A DNA stretch of 64,000 nucleotides from Parus major (taxonomy: Eukaryota; Chordata; Aves; Passeriformes; Paridae). The translations under genes and the position numbers were made by a program. Below are positions 1 to 12,600 of this stretch, piece by piece; within the stretch, counting starts at the first letter, position 1; every line of letters starts with the position of its first letter. Under the pieces are notes generated by a model, which ran no database searches, was not told the origin of the DNA, and saw only the letters and a list, made by a program, of their open reading frames with translations. The stretch covers positions 41,160,001 through 41,224,000 of the forward strand of contig NC_031799.1 in assembly GCF_001522545.3 (NCBI RefSeq), in the 5' to 3' direction.

Positions 1-1184
1 GAATGCAGCCTGAACCCACCCTACAAAACCTCTTTAGTATACACTCTTCCAAGACCCACTGCTTCTTAGAAGCATGCTCCCTGGCTCTCTCCTCCTTTCA
101 CCTCTACTTGGACGGAGTGGTCAAAAGATGGTAACTACAGGACAACATGAACCATACACCCTCAGGGGTCACTAGCTCGAGATACTCACATGCATTTCCA
201 AAAATACTTCAGCTTTGAAGACTACAGTCCCAGCAATAAAGACTTATTATACAAAAGATGGAGAGTCAAACTTTTTTCACACAAGCCTACAGATGTATTA
301 TTAACATTTATATGTCAGAAAAACACAACCTTTACAACTATATCCTCACAATTATATTTTTTAACTTTGTCTTTCTAAGCTGCATGGAAGAGACACATTT
401 AAAAAAATTACAACTGGCTTCAGAATTTTTAACATACTAAAAAGAATTGAGCCAAAGATGATATCACAAAGTCCCTTATGTTTAAGGGAAAATGTTAAAT
501 CAATTAGCAGTTGCCAGAATAAAGAAGCAACAATTTGATGTATAAGTTCCTTACAAAAATAACAAACTTTCCATGTTCTTCTGAAACTGGTTATATTATG
601 CAACAAGAAAACTTCACCATATTCTCAGCTTGTTATTGTTACAAAAGCTTTATTAGCACACGCTTCAGAAATTACAATCAAAGGATAGTACTCACTAGCC
701 AGAACTTTGAAGAGTTTATAACATACATGCACAGACTATGCCTTAGAGGGTTAACATACTATTTTCAACTCAAGTATTACAAATACTTTGGAATACGAGG
801 AGTTAGCTTTGACACAGAATGTTCACACCCTCTGTAATAAATTCTTTTAACATACTTCATATTTCTTCCCATGTGAATGAGTGTCCTTGGAAGAATTATC
901 TACTAGATAAAAGCTGAAGATGAAATCTAAGTCTAGACTTATTTAAAGAGGGTAGACACTGATCTTATAATCTGTGACAGTGGCTGATTAATGAGCTACT
1001 CATGATTGCTGCAGGCCTCTCCAAACTGCAGGAGCAAATGATATTATAGCACTAAGAGGAATGTGCTATCTGCATGCCACACCTTTGTTGAAACTTAAGA
1101 ACTCTCTTTGATTTCTACTACATTTATTCTAGACTTGAACTACCCTAAGTACATGACCAGATACACAGTAACACACATGCATAC
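1..1184. other. Intergenic sequence, nothing recognised
   Basis: The stretch is AT-rich with short open frames only. I see no repeat family or exon that I can support. Confidence 0.5.
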
Positions 1185-1394
1185 CCTCACTACTCGCCTG
1201 CTGCTTCTGCAGCGAATTTCTGTGCTATAGAACACATGGTAAGTATGCCCACTTGTAGCAGTCATGGTACGTGCTGTGTAGGGCCCACACTGGCTGTTCT
1301 GCTGGTTGTGCTCTTGCACAAACAAATTTAAAACTTCCTGAAGCAGAATAGTAGTATCACATCCTGAGGGATTGATTTGGTCTTGCCTGACAGT
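1185..1394 (-). other. Candidate unidentified coding exon downstream of AUH
   Basis: A minus-strand segment is open for 70 codons and is richer in G+C than its surroundings. It is bounded by a possible acceptor (ttatccag) and a possible donor (AGG|gtatgc). The encoded peptide includes GCDTTILLQEVLNLFVQEHN and TATSGHTYHVFYSTEIRC. I recognise no family. Both ends are phase 0, which fits the end phase of the candidate at 1864-1942. It could be an exon of a gene downstream of AUH, an alternative AUH 3' exon, an old retrocopy, or a chance open frame. Confidence 0.3.
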
Positions 1395-1863
1395 CTGGAT
1401 AATTTTATTTACATGTACACACATAAATACACACATACACATGCATGCATATGACATGCCAGTATACATACATATATATATTATAAAGCATAATGAACAC
1501 ATTGTGTAAACACAGCACACTCTGCTTAACTACAGAAATTTCTATTCAACTCTGTTCCAAGTCTGAAACAGAGCATGATTTAAATCTACAATAAAAAGGG
1601 CATATAATCTAATCTTTAGCGGCAACTCAGTAATTTCTGATTACATCTTTCAAACACCTTACAGGGAAACTTTTTAAACTCTACTAACTTTGCTTAAAAA
1701 GTACTAATGTTCTTAAACTGAAAAGAACACATAGAAAGTTTCAAAAGTGCTCCTGACACATTCATGTCTGAGATTTAGAAGAAAGAAAAGCCAGCAGGAA
1801 AAAAGGCACAAATAGAAAAAAGTCATTCTAATCCCCTAAAGTAGACAAGAGAAATTTTATTAC

Positions 1864-1942
1864 CTTTAGCTGAAAACAATTCTTCTTTTGGTTTATCTGC
1901 TTGACATTTTTCTTCTTCTCATTTTTGGAGACAGCCCTCTGT
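1864..1942 (-). other. Candidate unidentified exon with strong splice sites
   Basis: A 79-nt minus-strand segment has a good polypyrimidine tract and acceptor (ctgcacacttttag) and the donor CTAAAG|gtaata. One frame is open throughout: a leading base plus 26 Lys-rich codons, including VSKNEKKKNVKQ, ending at a codon boundary. It would splice in phase to 1185-1394. A second frame contains a stop. No homology is recognised, and splice-like signals occur often by chance. Confidence 0.25.
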
Positions 1943-4764
1943 CTAAAAGTGTGCAGAAAAAGAACATTTTAACCACATCATCATGAACTTTATCACAGCT
2001 TAAGTACACAGACTGTATCAGCCTCAGTAGACAATGCAGCCCTATAGCTTTTCAGCAGTGCCTTTAGGTTCAAGAGCAAGGCTAAAATTCCACAAATGAC
2101 ACATGAAAGCACATCTTGTTCAATGCACACCACTCAAATGAACAACAATTTTTTTAAAGTACATTTTTTAAATCTGTAAAAAAATTGCCTCTGTAATCTC
2201 AGCAGACATCTATTAAGGGATTTTCTTGCATGAAAAAGGCATAAGTAAAGACTATGCAGTGATAAATTAAGATTTCAGCTACTCTTCACATTGCATCTAT
2301 GAGTTGGGTTTGGTATATGAAGTGACACTAGTGCTAAAACCCCTTACTTTACTCCCTAAGTCTCTGAAAACCAGATTCTGAGTAGCATAATATTTTGCCC
2401 TATCCTGTGGTGATCTCTTCAACAAATGTGACTATGATTAAATGCGTCAAAGAACAATGACTGAGTAAAATATGCAGCAGTTGAGAATGATCCTAATGTT
2501 TAATACTCTAAATGCATAGTTAAAAGCAGTTCTAGAAAAGCATTGACATGAACCTTGATGGAGAACTATGACTAATTTCACATAGATGGACAGAATTTCA
2601 AAAATAACTGGGCAGCAATGACTGCAAATGCCATAAAAAGGTTCCATTGAAAACATCTCCAAAAACACAACACTTAATTATATAATCTTAGAATAAATAA
2701 AACAACTTTTTTTCATTACACATGAGCGACTCAAAAGTATTGAACTGACAACAGCCACACAGACAATCATGAAAATTTTATCCAGAAATTTAGTAAAACT
2801 ACTAAGAATGTGAGCTACTTCAGTACTGCTGAAAATATAAACAGTGTGCTACATTAAAAGCTAAAATTGTATGTGTTATATAAAGTCACACATTAATTTC
2901 TTCATGAAACTGAGAACTTCTAGGCAATCCAGTAAGTGGAACACACAAATGTTGAGAAGCTATCTGCTGATAACTAATAATGGATAATGGACCTACCTGT
3001 GTTATAACTTTTCAATATCCAGCTCACTGGAGTGCAGAAAAACTCACTATTCAATTGAGCTCAGCAGGAGGAGAAAAAAAAGCTGCTTATGTCTAGGGAC
3101 CAGGAGACAATCTTTCAGAAAACCAGCAGAGACCAGGGCTCACTCATCCATGAGGCATTGTGGAGAAAAGCATGGCCTTACCAGGAACTGAAAGAGTTGA
3201 GCCTAAGTGTTTGAAGGAAGATTTGCCAGATCATACCTTTCATAAGGAAAAACCAGCCTTTATAAAAGCATTTTTGTTACAAATAACCCTCTCATTGAAG
3301 CGGAGTTCTAATACTACTACTAATTATGAGCACTGATGCCATTAAAACACATCACTTAATAAATGAGACAGTAAGTGACTAACATTTCTTTTGCTAAAAT
3401 ATTTTTCCTCTAGAATGACTTCAATATCATTCCAAAGTACCTTTAAAAACTGTCCTACTGATACTCACTTTGTAATAATATTCCAACTGTTGACTTTAAA
3501 GAAGGAACTCAAATTGCTATGACACTATCTTCTCCTGAGAAAAGGAATACAGAGACCACTGTGACAGCAAAATTATTTTCTGAGATCAAAACTACTAGTT
3601 AAAGGCATAAATCTACACAGTCATATGCCACAGTATTTAAAGTTATTAGATATTTTTAAATAGACATTCACAGAAGCTACTTAATCAGTGCTTGGTAGAA
3701 ACAGAGGCAGCTCAATAGCCAGACTGTATATCAAAGTTATGCAACCGAAACCCGTCTGCATATGCTTAATATTTTTTTTCCTATTAACATAATTATTTTG
3801 TAGTCAGTAAAAATGAAAATGACATGTTAGAATTTCAAAAACACTAGAAAATGACCCTCTAGGCTTTATATAACTATCAAAACAAGTACCAGTACTTTAT
3901 TTGCAAATTATTGTGCAAGAAATGATCGACTCAGCAAGTTTACCAGTCAACAAAATGTGAGCTCTACTGGTTATAATCAATTTACATGTAATGATATGTC
4001 TAAGTATGAATTTAAATGAGTTCTTGTCATTTCATGTTGATGAGATTCTTTATCATCATAGATATGGACAGTGACCATAGCTAATGTTGCAGAAACAGCA
4101 GAGCATGCACAAGTTTCATGAGCCAGTGGTAACCCAGCATGAATAAATTTGTTTCCATATAAAAAGACAGCCTTGGACTGCTAAGCCATGTTTATTTTCC
4201 AGTCAAATTAACAAAAATACTTTCTACAAGGTTATTTCCAGACATTTTCTGTATATGCTATGTCCACTGCAAATACACAGTATGAATCACAAGTTTTCTT
4301 ACCTTGAAACCTACTGCATTTCTCTTGCAATGTATGAAAAGAACTCTGAGGCCACCACAAAATAAAGAACCTTTTAACATCATCCCTGTTGTATATAAAT
4401 ATACATTCATAAAACTTGCAAAAGGAATATTCTGGAGATTAAGATAATTCTAGGTTCTATTACAGCACATTGGTCATATCCCCGCACAGCCATCTTTAAT
4501 ACAATCATCAAAAATTTAAAATAACTGCGACGAGTGAAATAAAATTCCATTACAGTGCTGATCAGATGGTATGTTGGAAAAAGACAGGTTTAACACACAA
4601 GAATGTATAACTAAAGGCTGGCCTCGAAAATGTCATCATTTAATACAATTAAATTAATATAATGGCAACAACTTTGTCAAAAGGACACCATTAAGTGCCA
4701 AAGTGAATTTCATGTTGCTTAGTAAGTAAGATAAACAAAGCTTAACATTTTCTGAATTATAATC
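1943..4764. other. Sequence downstream of AUH, nothing recognised
   Basis: This stretch is AT-rich, with no open frame of convincing composition and no recognised mobile element. It lies past the predicted AUH polyadenylation site. Confidence 0.5.
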
Positions 4765-5268
4765 CTTTTCATTTCCCCAGCTTTATTAATAATATAGATA
4801 TTCTGATAGAATACTCAAATATAATTTTTACTGATATGCAGAATAATTTAAATGCATATTTGGTACAGTTTCTTCTTTTTGGTGTTCAGTAGTTGCTTTT
4901 GTTTTAATAAAATGATATAGCAGATTTATGCTTAACATCACAGATACATTTTGTCTATGTAAAGAATTACAGAGCTTTTTCAATTGTGGAATGGTATGTT
5001 TCATACATGTGAAATTTTTTAAATGCTGCATGAACCTGTGACTTTGCCAATACACAGATCAACCATCAGAAACTGTAATGAGCATGACCTGACACACATT
5101 TCTGTCTTGGCTTTGTATAAGTATGGACACATTCAAAATGTTGTAACATCTGTATGATTTGCTGTTACTTTGGTGATTGTGATATTCCAGGTGCAGATGC
5201 AAAGTGCACCTTAATGGTCCTCATAGAAGTACTTTTATCCCCCTGTATTTTAAAGGCATCAGATTCTT
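4765..5268 (-). other. AUH: Probable AUH 3' untranslated region
   Basis: The sequence after the AUH stop codon has no further conserved coding signal. A canonical AATAAA on the minus strand at 4782-4787 lies about 480 nt downstream, and an ATTAAA variant at 4903-4908 is a possible earlier site. The left boundary is inferred from the first AATAAA and is approximate. Confidence 0.6.
4782..4787 (-). promoter_or_regulatory. Candidate AUH polyadenylation signal AATAAA
   Basis: This is an exact AATAAA on the minus strand (tttatt on the plus strand), about 480 nt past the AUH stop. A second hexamer overlaps the stop codon at 5268-5273 but is too close to serve alone. Transcript 3' ends would decide. 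Confidence 0.5.
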
Positions 5269-5346
5269 TTATTCTCCCTTGTAGCGAGGAGGTCTCTTCT
5301 CCTTAAATGCAAGAAGGCCTTCAATTCTATCTTTTGTTGGGATAGT
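5269..5346 (-). CDS. AUH: AUH terminal coding exon with stop codon
   Basis: This 78-nt coding part of the last exon encodes 25 residues, starting [20 protein letters not shown] and ending RYKGE, then a TAA stop at 5269-5271. The KDRxEGLxAFxEKRxPxYxG motif is the classic C-terminus of crotonase-fold hydratases and helps close the active site of a neighbouring subunit (family knowledge). The minus-strand acceptor is ctcattgcag. The end matches that of full-length AUH, so the C-terminus is not truncated. With the other four exons it gives about 140 of the ~339 residues of the human protein. Confidence 0.96.
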   Translation of the reverse strand, partial: TIPTKDRIEGLLAFKEKRPPRYKGE

Positions 5347-6280
5347 CTGCAATGAGCAGAATAACAATTCATTATTGACACCAAAAACAATACTAAGAAA
5401 GATATTTTCATACAAATCCCAGTTCTTCAATGCATTCAAGATGCATCAGAAAAATTATAATACAGCAGAAAAATTAAAACTATCTAGTCAGATATAGGAA
5501 TATATCAGACACTTCAAGGGCATGACAAAAGGTTGATAAACAATTTGGGAGGGAAAGGAGTACCTTTTCTCCAAACAGATGAGTTAAAAGAATTCTCGAG
5601 GGTTTGAGGTTTGCTCATTTTCTTTTCTTTTTTGGGGGTTGTGGTGGGGGGAGGTGGGTCGAGGAGAAAGAGAGGCTTGGGTTTCTTGGGTTTTTTTTTG
5701 TTTGGTTCATTTTGGGTTTTAGGGAGGGGGAATAAGGTTATTAATCTGATTACCACATCTTAAATAAGCATATAGTGCTGATGCTTTTATTTCCATCATG
5801 AAAACTTGACTTGAAGTCCAAGAATATATAATCTCAAACATAGCATTCCCATTTTTCACTGGCAAAGAGGTTTGTCTCAAATTTTGATTGGTTAGCACAT
5901 ATACCATTATTGACATCATATTAGTGAAGTGTCCTTTGTATTATTTCATGTTAAACCAAAACAAAGCAAAAGCAAGGCAGTCTTTGGACTGGCATGGTAG
6001 TGTATGACTGGCTAGATGTATGGCCGGTACTCCTTCATTATCTTCACCCTAACAGTACTAGTACGGCTGTGTTATTGTCCTGAACTGCACCTTCTCCCCT
6101 TAAATTCCTTACAAAATCAGACAAAATATATACAAAATATAGATGGAAATTTAAATAAAATGCCAAAAAGTTTGCAGAAGAAATCACAGAGCAATTTTTA
6201 GTTGGATTTCTGCATGTTTCATAACAGGCATCAACAAAGCTTGTTTTCTGTGGTTTTTTCATGCAATCATATTTACATAC
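5347..6280 (-). other. Last AUH intron
   Basis: This intron separates the last two coding exons and has GT-AG ends. It contains a G/T-rich tract on the plus strand (about 5630-5730). Apparent open frames at 5514-5919 and 6016-6201 have no coding character. Confidence 0.9.
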
Positions 6281-6328
6281 CTGAGCATAACAAGCTTCTT
6301 CAATGGCTAAACCTGTTACTAAGTCAAC
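6281..6328 (-). CDS. AUH: AUH penultimate coding exon
   Basis: This 48-nt, phase 0 exon encodes 16 residues, VDLVTGLAIEEACYAQ, which continues the C-terminal helical region of AUH. On the minus strand the acceptor is ttttccacag and the donor CAG|gtatgt. The segment matches the AUH family almost residue for residue and is intact. Confidence 0.96.
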
Positions 6329-6793
6329 CTGTGGAAAAGAATACAATGGTTTTTAAAATAATTTTTAAAAATTTATTATATATTATTTCCTCAAAGCTAA
6401 CATAAATATTATGTTGTTATATGACACATACTAAAATACTTCTGCAAAGATCTTCTACACTACTTTAACATAGAAATGCTACACTGACATGTGGTAAGAG
6501 TGGTTAGTAACAGACTCCTGATTTGGAAATACAACTAGCATGTGATACGGTAAAAAAGTCTGCTTTTTATTACAATTCATGTGGTTAGGTACAAACCATT
6601 AGCTACCTGCACATTTATAATAACTTCATTTACTACAGGGGAAAAGAAGCGCTGCATGATTACTTAATTTTTTTCTGAAACAAAATATCTTCCTAATGTC
6701 ATATAAGAACAGGATAGTGTGCCACAAAATAAACACAGATTCAAGTTCAAAAGTATTTAAAACAGAAAAATAAAGAGGCCCATGTCTATCCTG

Positions 6794-6833
<40 letters not shown>

Positions 6834-8074
6834 TATTTTTAATACATTTAGTTTCTTTGTGAACTGCCCTGAACAGTTGAAAAGGCTGAATTTTGGCATC
6901 ACTATTTCTCCATCTGTCTTAAGCACCAGATGCTGCAGAATTCACTGTCTCTCTGCTTGACTACTGGAAGGACTATGGCTATGGACCACAAGCAGGTTTC
7001 AAGGGGAGCTAAGTTACAGGATGAGCTATCAAAGGATGCCATGACATCTGTGCCATGGTAGTTTTGTAACAACAGCTTGGATGACCATTTGCCTTGACTG
7101 GCTTTGATAAAGTAGATCTTGTCTTGGGCCTCAGCGCTGAACTAGAGGTGATCATTCAGAGTACATCTAACGTTATCATCCTAATTCTATAAACACCATT
7201 ATTTTGACCTTTCAATCCACTGGTAGTGAAATAACTTAGTTTGTAACATTTTGAGCCTTAGGTATTGAAATAAATCTTAAATTCCACCATTATTTGCTGT
7301 GGAAACCTAAAATACTCTCTGTGCAGTGGCATCTGAGTTTGGTTTTCAGGCCACCACTTGCTGGTGTTATGCTTTGCTGAACTTGCTGGTTGCTTTTAAG
7401 AAAAAAGGACAAATTCATCTTCTTGGATTCAGGTGCTGCACATGGTATAGTCCTCTTTCCCTTCTACCAGATTCAGCTACAAGGTGTTCTGGTGCATAGC
7501 CTAACTTTATGAACAGACCTGTTGAGCTCAGCATTAGGATATGTATACCTAAAGTAAAACACATGTCCAGGAAGGATTTTAAATGAGCTTTAGAGCTAGG
7601 TCAATAGTGTGGCAATGGAGTGGCAATCAGAATCAAACATGAAATGAGGCTCCAGGTACAATTTTAATACTGCCATTAAACTATTAAAAATAAATAATTT
7701 GCCCTTCAGCCTTTATTAGTTACTAAACACTGAGAGTTTGACAGACTTGACAGAGTATGATTTTGATAATTTTTCCCACCTGGGATTTGAAACACAATTT
7801 GCTCATAGTAGTTTATGTTTACTTTCTATTATGAATAATTAGCAGAGTACACCACTCTTGAGGTTACTAAGCCTTGTTACAGAAATCAGCATCTCAGGAC
7901 TCTGAGATATAAAAAAAAAATTACATTTCTTTCTTTAGAAAGTTTTGACCAAATAGACTTTGAAAGACTACATAATGCTAAAGCAAAAACAGTACTAGGA
8001 AAAGAATGTCAGCACAGTACAACTGTTGCCAATCTGACTTCTGTCCTACTCTCACCGAAAGTACAGATCCTTAC
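6329..8074 (-). other. AUH intron with a CAT microsatellite
   Basis: This is a GT-AG intron of about 1.75 kb. Its one clear landmark is the trinucleotide repeat at 6794-6832. Nothing else was identified. Confidence 0.9.
6794..6832 (+). repeat. (CAT)13 microsatellite
   Basis: An uninterrupted run of 13 CAT units reads as ATG repeats on the minus strand and makes a spurious poly-Met start to an open frame there. It is likely length-polymorphic. Confidence 0.97.
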
Positions 8075-8125
8075 CTCCATTCCCTGATTGATAGCCAGTT
8101 TTGCAACTCTCATTGCTACTGGTCC
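8075..8125 (-). CDS. AUH: AUH internal coding exon (third from last)
   Basis: This 51-nt, phase 0 exon encodes 17 residues, GPVAMRVAKLAINQGME, corresponding to the AUH helix just before the C-terminal trimer-forming domain. On the minus strand the acceptor is cccattttag and the donor GAG|gtaagg, both consensus. It joins in frame to FLPQ of the preceding exon and to VDLVTG of the next. It is too short to be found as an ORF and was located by homology and splice sites. Confidence 0.96.
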
Positions 8126-9418
8126 CTAAAATGGGAGAAAAAGCTTATTTACACATCATCAAAACCTGCAAGATTTGTAACTGAAAAGTCTGCACATCAA
8201 TATTCTTATATTAGGACCATTTAGACTTTGGACAGTCATTAAATTTACAGTATATAAATCATATAGCCTAGATTTTATCATTACAGTAGACATTTGCTTC
8301 TAAACTGATAGTTTCAATATTGAGAAAAAGTAAAAGCACACTATTTTCAAAATAACCTAATTATTATGTTTGGTTTATGTTTCAAAGGTGCTGAGTGTGT
8401 CAACATTTGTCAAGCTTTATCAATTTCCTTCAAAACAAGGCTTGGAATGGCCACTTTAAGATACATCATTATAGGTCTTTGCAGGGTCAGTCCTACGTCC
8501 CTACTATCACACAATGCAGACATGTGAAAATATGTAATCATGAAATAAAGTTAATTGATTCAAGCTTCAAATTTATAGTATGCTATTGCAAAAACTGCTC
8601 TGATCAAGCGATGACACTTTCCCGTGAGCGACTGAGATCCCCAGTGAGCAGAGGGTTTCCCACACTCGCCTCCAATGTGCTGCAGAACTGCAAGACATTT
8701 TTGGAAATCGTCTCAGTTCTGTGCCTATCCATCAGCATCAGCTTCTGGATGTTCAGGTCTGCTGACTTGGGAAAAGCCAAATGCTTATGAGGCAGTTCTA
8801 ATAAGAAGTTGTAACCATCAATAAACTTTCCAGTACCACTGTATGTTAAATTTTTTACTGTACTTTTAATTTTTGTCTTTCTATGAAGGTATTCAAGACA
8901 CAAATAACCACCATTAAATGCCATACCTAAGCTATAACATTTTACATTTCCAATGAAAAAATTTAACTGCTACCCTTGTGATCCAATGAAGTGATTCACT
9001 AATTATTTTCTTTTTCTGCCTCCTAGGAATTTTCTATCTAGGACCTTTTGCTTCCCTTCTGAGGAGTTCAGTAGCAACAAAGTAATCTATTAAAATAATG
9101 GCTATACTAAAAAATAAGAGCTGTATAACATTTTTTTGTTGTTGTTTAAAAACTGAAAGCCAGAACACATAATGAAAACACAGACCAGATCATAGCAAAA
9201 TGAGGATTGATGGAGGTTTGTCTCAGTATGAAATAATTACCAAATAACACCATTCAATACAAGAGAGAAAACTTCTGATTATTATTATGTGGCTGTCTTG
9301 CCACACAGCTAGCACGGATTTTTGATATATAATATTGTGACAGTTCTCTTTAATAAAACTGTGTCTTTTTCAGTCTTACTATTGGTAAAAACTAAAAAAT
9401 CAAAATGATTTGTTATAC
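8126..9418 (-). other. AUH intron with overlapping open frames
   Basis: This is a GT-AG intron of about 1.3 kb. A less AT-rich block at about 8600-8810 keeps frames open on both strands (plus 8395-8790, minus 8604-8924). Neither product resembles a family I know. Confidence 0.85.
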
Positions 9419-9606
9419 CTGAGGTAAGAATTCTCTTGCCAGAGCTAAGGCTCTTCTGTATGCAGCATCCCCTGCTTCATTCTGTTCTACCACATGGCTA
9501 ATCAATCCTATTGATTTTGCTTCCTCACCATCTACAATGCGTGCAGAGAAGATTAGTTCTTTTGCCAATGACACTCCAATTGTGCGAGGTAATCTTTGTG
9601 TCCCCC
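9419..9606 (-). CDS. AUH: AUH internal coding exon (fourth from last)
   Basis: This 188-nt exon completes a split Gly codon and then encodes 62 residues, beginning [20 protein letters not shown] and ending LAREFLPQ. It contains the GGTQRLPR signature of enoyl-CoA hydratase/isomerase proteins and the following helices with the AKxxGLISHV segment typical of AUH. On the minus strand the acceptor reads acaaactctag and the donor CAG|gtataa. The upstream neighbour is 54 kb away and the downstream exon only 1.3 kb away. No frameshift or stop is seen. The match to AUH rather than to the paralogous enoyl-CoA hydratases rests on [20 protein letters not shown] and GDAAYRRAL, which follow the human AUH pattern closely. 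Confidence 0.97.
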
Positions 9607-12600
9607 CTAGAGTTTGTAAAAAGAGAAAATGCAACTATTATTTTCCCATGTATCTACAAATGTGCCTTGTTCATTTTAAGTATTTTAATTTTAAATTCCG
9701 TAAACAATTACATAAACATACAGAAATTCAAGTAGTACAAAGGCATTATTAAGTACCTTCTTCAGTTTTTCACACTACATTTAAATTGAAATAATTGCCC
9801 TGTTTCTTAGAAAGACACATAAAGAAAGGTACTATTAATAGAGATTCTGTTCTATTACGGACATATTACCTTACTTGTATCAGCCAAAAGCCTATCAAAG
9901 ACGACAGTAATTAATATATCCAAATCCTCTGTTTCTTTTTAACACTACATATTTTTAAGATATAAATCACCACTTCCAAAGAACTACACTTAAAAAGAAA
10001 ATGTACCTTAACAAATCTGTCCTAAAATTTGCACCTTAGGGACAATATTTATATGTAAACTAAACTAAAACCACTACTAGACAAGGTCTTTAAGAAGCCA
10101 TGGTTTTGCCTCATCTGACTTCCATATTAGCTTTCCAGCCTCAACGTGTCATCACAAAAACTAGGGAAGAACAATGACAGGTGCACATCAGCAGAGAAAA
10201 GCATCTAACTTTATAACAGTTAGCTGTTCTTAGCACATTAAAAAGTTCTTTGACTTATCAGCATTTCCAGAAGGTCAACAAGCAGTAACTACATTAACCA
10301 GACATGAAGATTCCTTAGCTGGACTAACAATTAACTTTTGAGAACTAACAAACAATGAGAATGTGGAAATAATAATTATCAAAATGGAAGATGTAGATTC
10401 AAATCACTGAAGCAAATATTTATGAATTAAAACAGTGGAAATGGCCTTTATCCAGGAGAAAGGATTTTTAAAATCATAAGGTCTACCATTTTGACATGGA
10501 TCTGAAACAAATACTCAATTTATACAAACAGTCTGTAAGCAAAAATTTCTTTCCAAATAGTTATTCCTGCAAGAGCATGCTAATATATTCAAATGTAAAT
10601 ATAAGTATATATGCAAGAAGAGTATTTATAGAAGTAGCTCAAAGCAAGGTGATAAAACATTGTGTAAATATGTGTTCAACTAACAAAACATATTAATTTC
10701 TACTACGTAATGAGGACTATGCCACAAGTATTTTATTCAAGCCATTCAGTCCTCTTATTGATGTTTCCTGAAAGTACTTTCAATACATTATGAGGTAAAT
10801 AAACTGACTGGAAATAAACTAGAAGTTTTTGTAACTTAATGAATCAGCTTTCAACTACTATTTTTTCTGAACCAGAATCTTCAGTACTACTGTGTTCCTT
10901 TCTATAAAAACAGATCTGCCTTTGAGCACCTTATATAATACAAAATTGTAGACAGTTTGGAGGATTTCTGCCTTATGTCTTTCTGAAGGCCTATAACAAA
11001 AACTGAGATACATTTTGCAGACAAGAACCGGAGGAATGAAAAAAATTATCATCACAATTAAAATAAAATTTGTAGAACAAAAGTGTTAGCAAATACACAG
11101 AATGTGATAGTCTCTATGATCCTGCAGTGCTTGAGAGGATTATAGCAAATCTATCCTAATGGTCAAAGGCAACAGCAATTCAATAAATTCTGCTAATTCT
11201 GCTAAATTCTTAAGCTAAGTCTGCGATACTGATAGGGGTAAAATTTTGCTACCAGTACAATTTAGTGATATTTTTAAGAAAGGGACAAGGGATGCACAGT
11301 CACTAAAGTTATCCCACACCAGATCCCAAAAAACACTACAAGCCCTGAAGCATAAGCCTTGGCTTGCCTCACTGGTGACATTCATGGAGAATGACTAAAG
11401 CTGTATCTATCAAATTTATACCAGAACTACATGCCAGAAAAATGTGAGCTGTGTTTTCAAGAAACTCATTGCTTCTGATGCTGAGCTGCACCACCACCAC
11501 CACCCCCACCAAACATTTACTGGGTTATTTATTTAAATATTGAACGTCTTTTAATTTCTCACCCAAATAAACTGTCATACTAATCAACATCTATTCTTAT
11601 ACACATTTTAAACACAGATTGGAACATAGCAAATGTCTACCTTATTCTCCTTAAGAATATTTTAGTCACAAATTCTTCCTTTCACCACAGCCATGGAATC
11701 AAAAAAAGCATCCAGTTTGGCATTTGATTAAAGAAAACTATTTGTCCAAATCATAAGACCTGAAACCATATGAGGCTGAATTTACTGACTCTGCTTTTTT
11801 CTTGCACATATTCCTAGTATTTTTCTTTACTTAATTATCTACCCCTTCCTTTACTGTTTTATCTCTTCTATTACTGCTTTACCAGGAAATGCTGAAAACA
11901 AAGTTTCATTGAGCAACAATATTTCATAACTTTGACCAAACAATGGATATGTTGAAGCATGAAATAGTGTTTATAGATTAAAAAAAATGTTCTTGCCAGT
12001 GTCTTACACAATAATGATTAAAGAAAAAAAAAAAGCAGACTATAGTTGTTTGGCTGCCTCCTACACTGAAAAGCCATTAAGCAGAGGAGCATACTCTTTG
12101 ATTAATATTTACAGAACAGAAGCCAACAGTTCACTGCATCAATCATATATATTCAGTAGTAGGGGTAAGAAACTTGCACACACAACAGCTGTAAGACCAA
12201 ATTAATCAAATGCAAACAGCACACTGAAATACATCCAACACACCAAAGTTGCATCCATTTATGAAGAAAAGACTGAGTACGCCACAGAGATGTTCTGTTT
12301 TGGTAATACACAAAGAACACGTAACGTCTGCCAACTATAATCAGAGCTAAAGGAAGTAACACCCAGTCTTCAAAGACGTTACTTAACCAAGGCATTTCAT
12401 CTAAATGTAGTGTAGAATTTGATGGGAGAATAGTTGTTTCATCTTCAAAATTTAATGACATGTTATTTCAAGGACTAGTGATCTGGTATTAGTCACTGTG
12501 CTGATAAAAGTATTTAACATACACTTGCAATGTAAATGTGTTCTTACCTGAAATGGTATAGAGTAAATGTTGTAATAATTGTAAATAGCATTTTAATATA

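Noticed and set aside
1410..1480. CA/TG and ATGCAT-rich stretch as a microsatellite
   Set aside because: It is too irregular to call a defined repeat array; it only extends the neighbouring open frame by chance.
6626..6832. Minus-strand open frame starting with 13 methionines
   Set aside because: The Met run is the CAT microsatellite read backwards; the rest has no homology.
12153..12461. 102-codon minus-strand open frame with hydrophobic stretches
   Set aside because: I found no recognisable family, no splice support and no compositional contrast with the surrounding intron.
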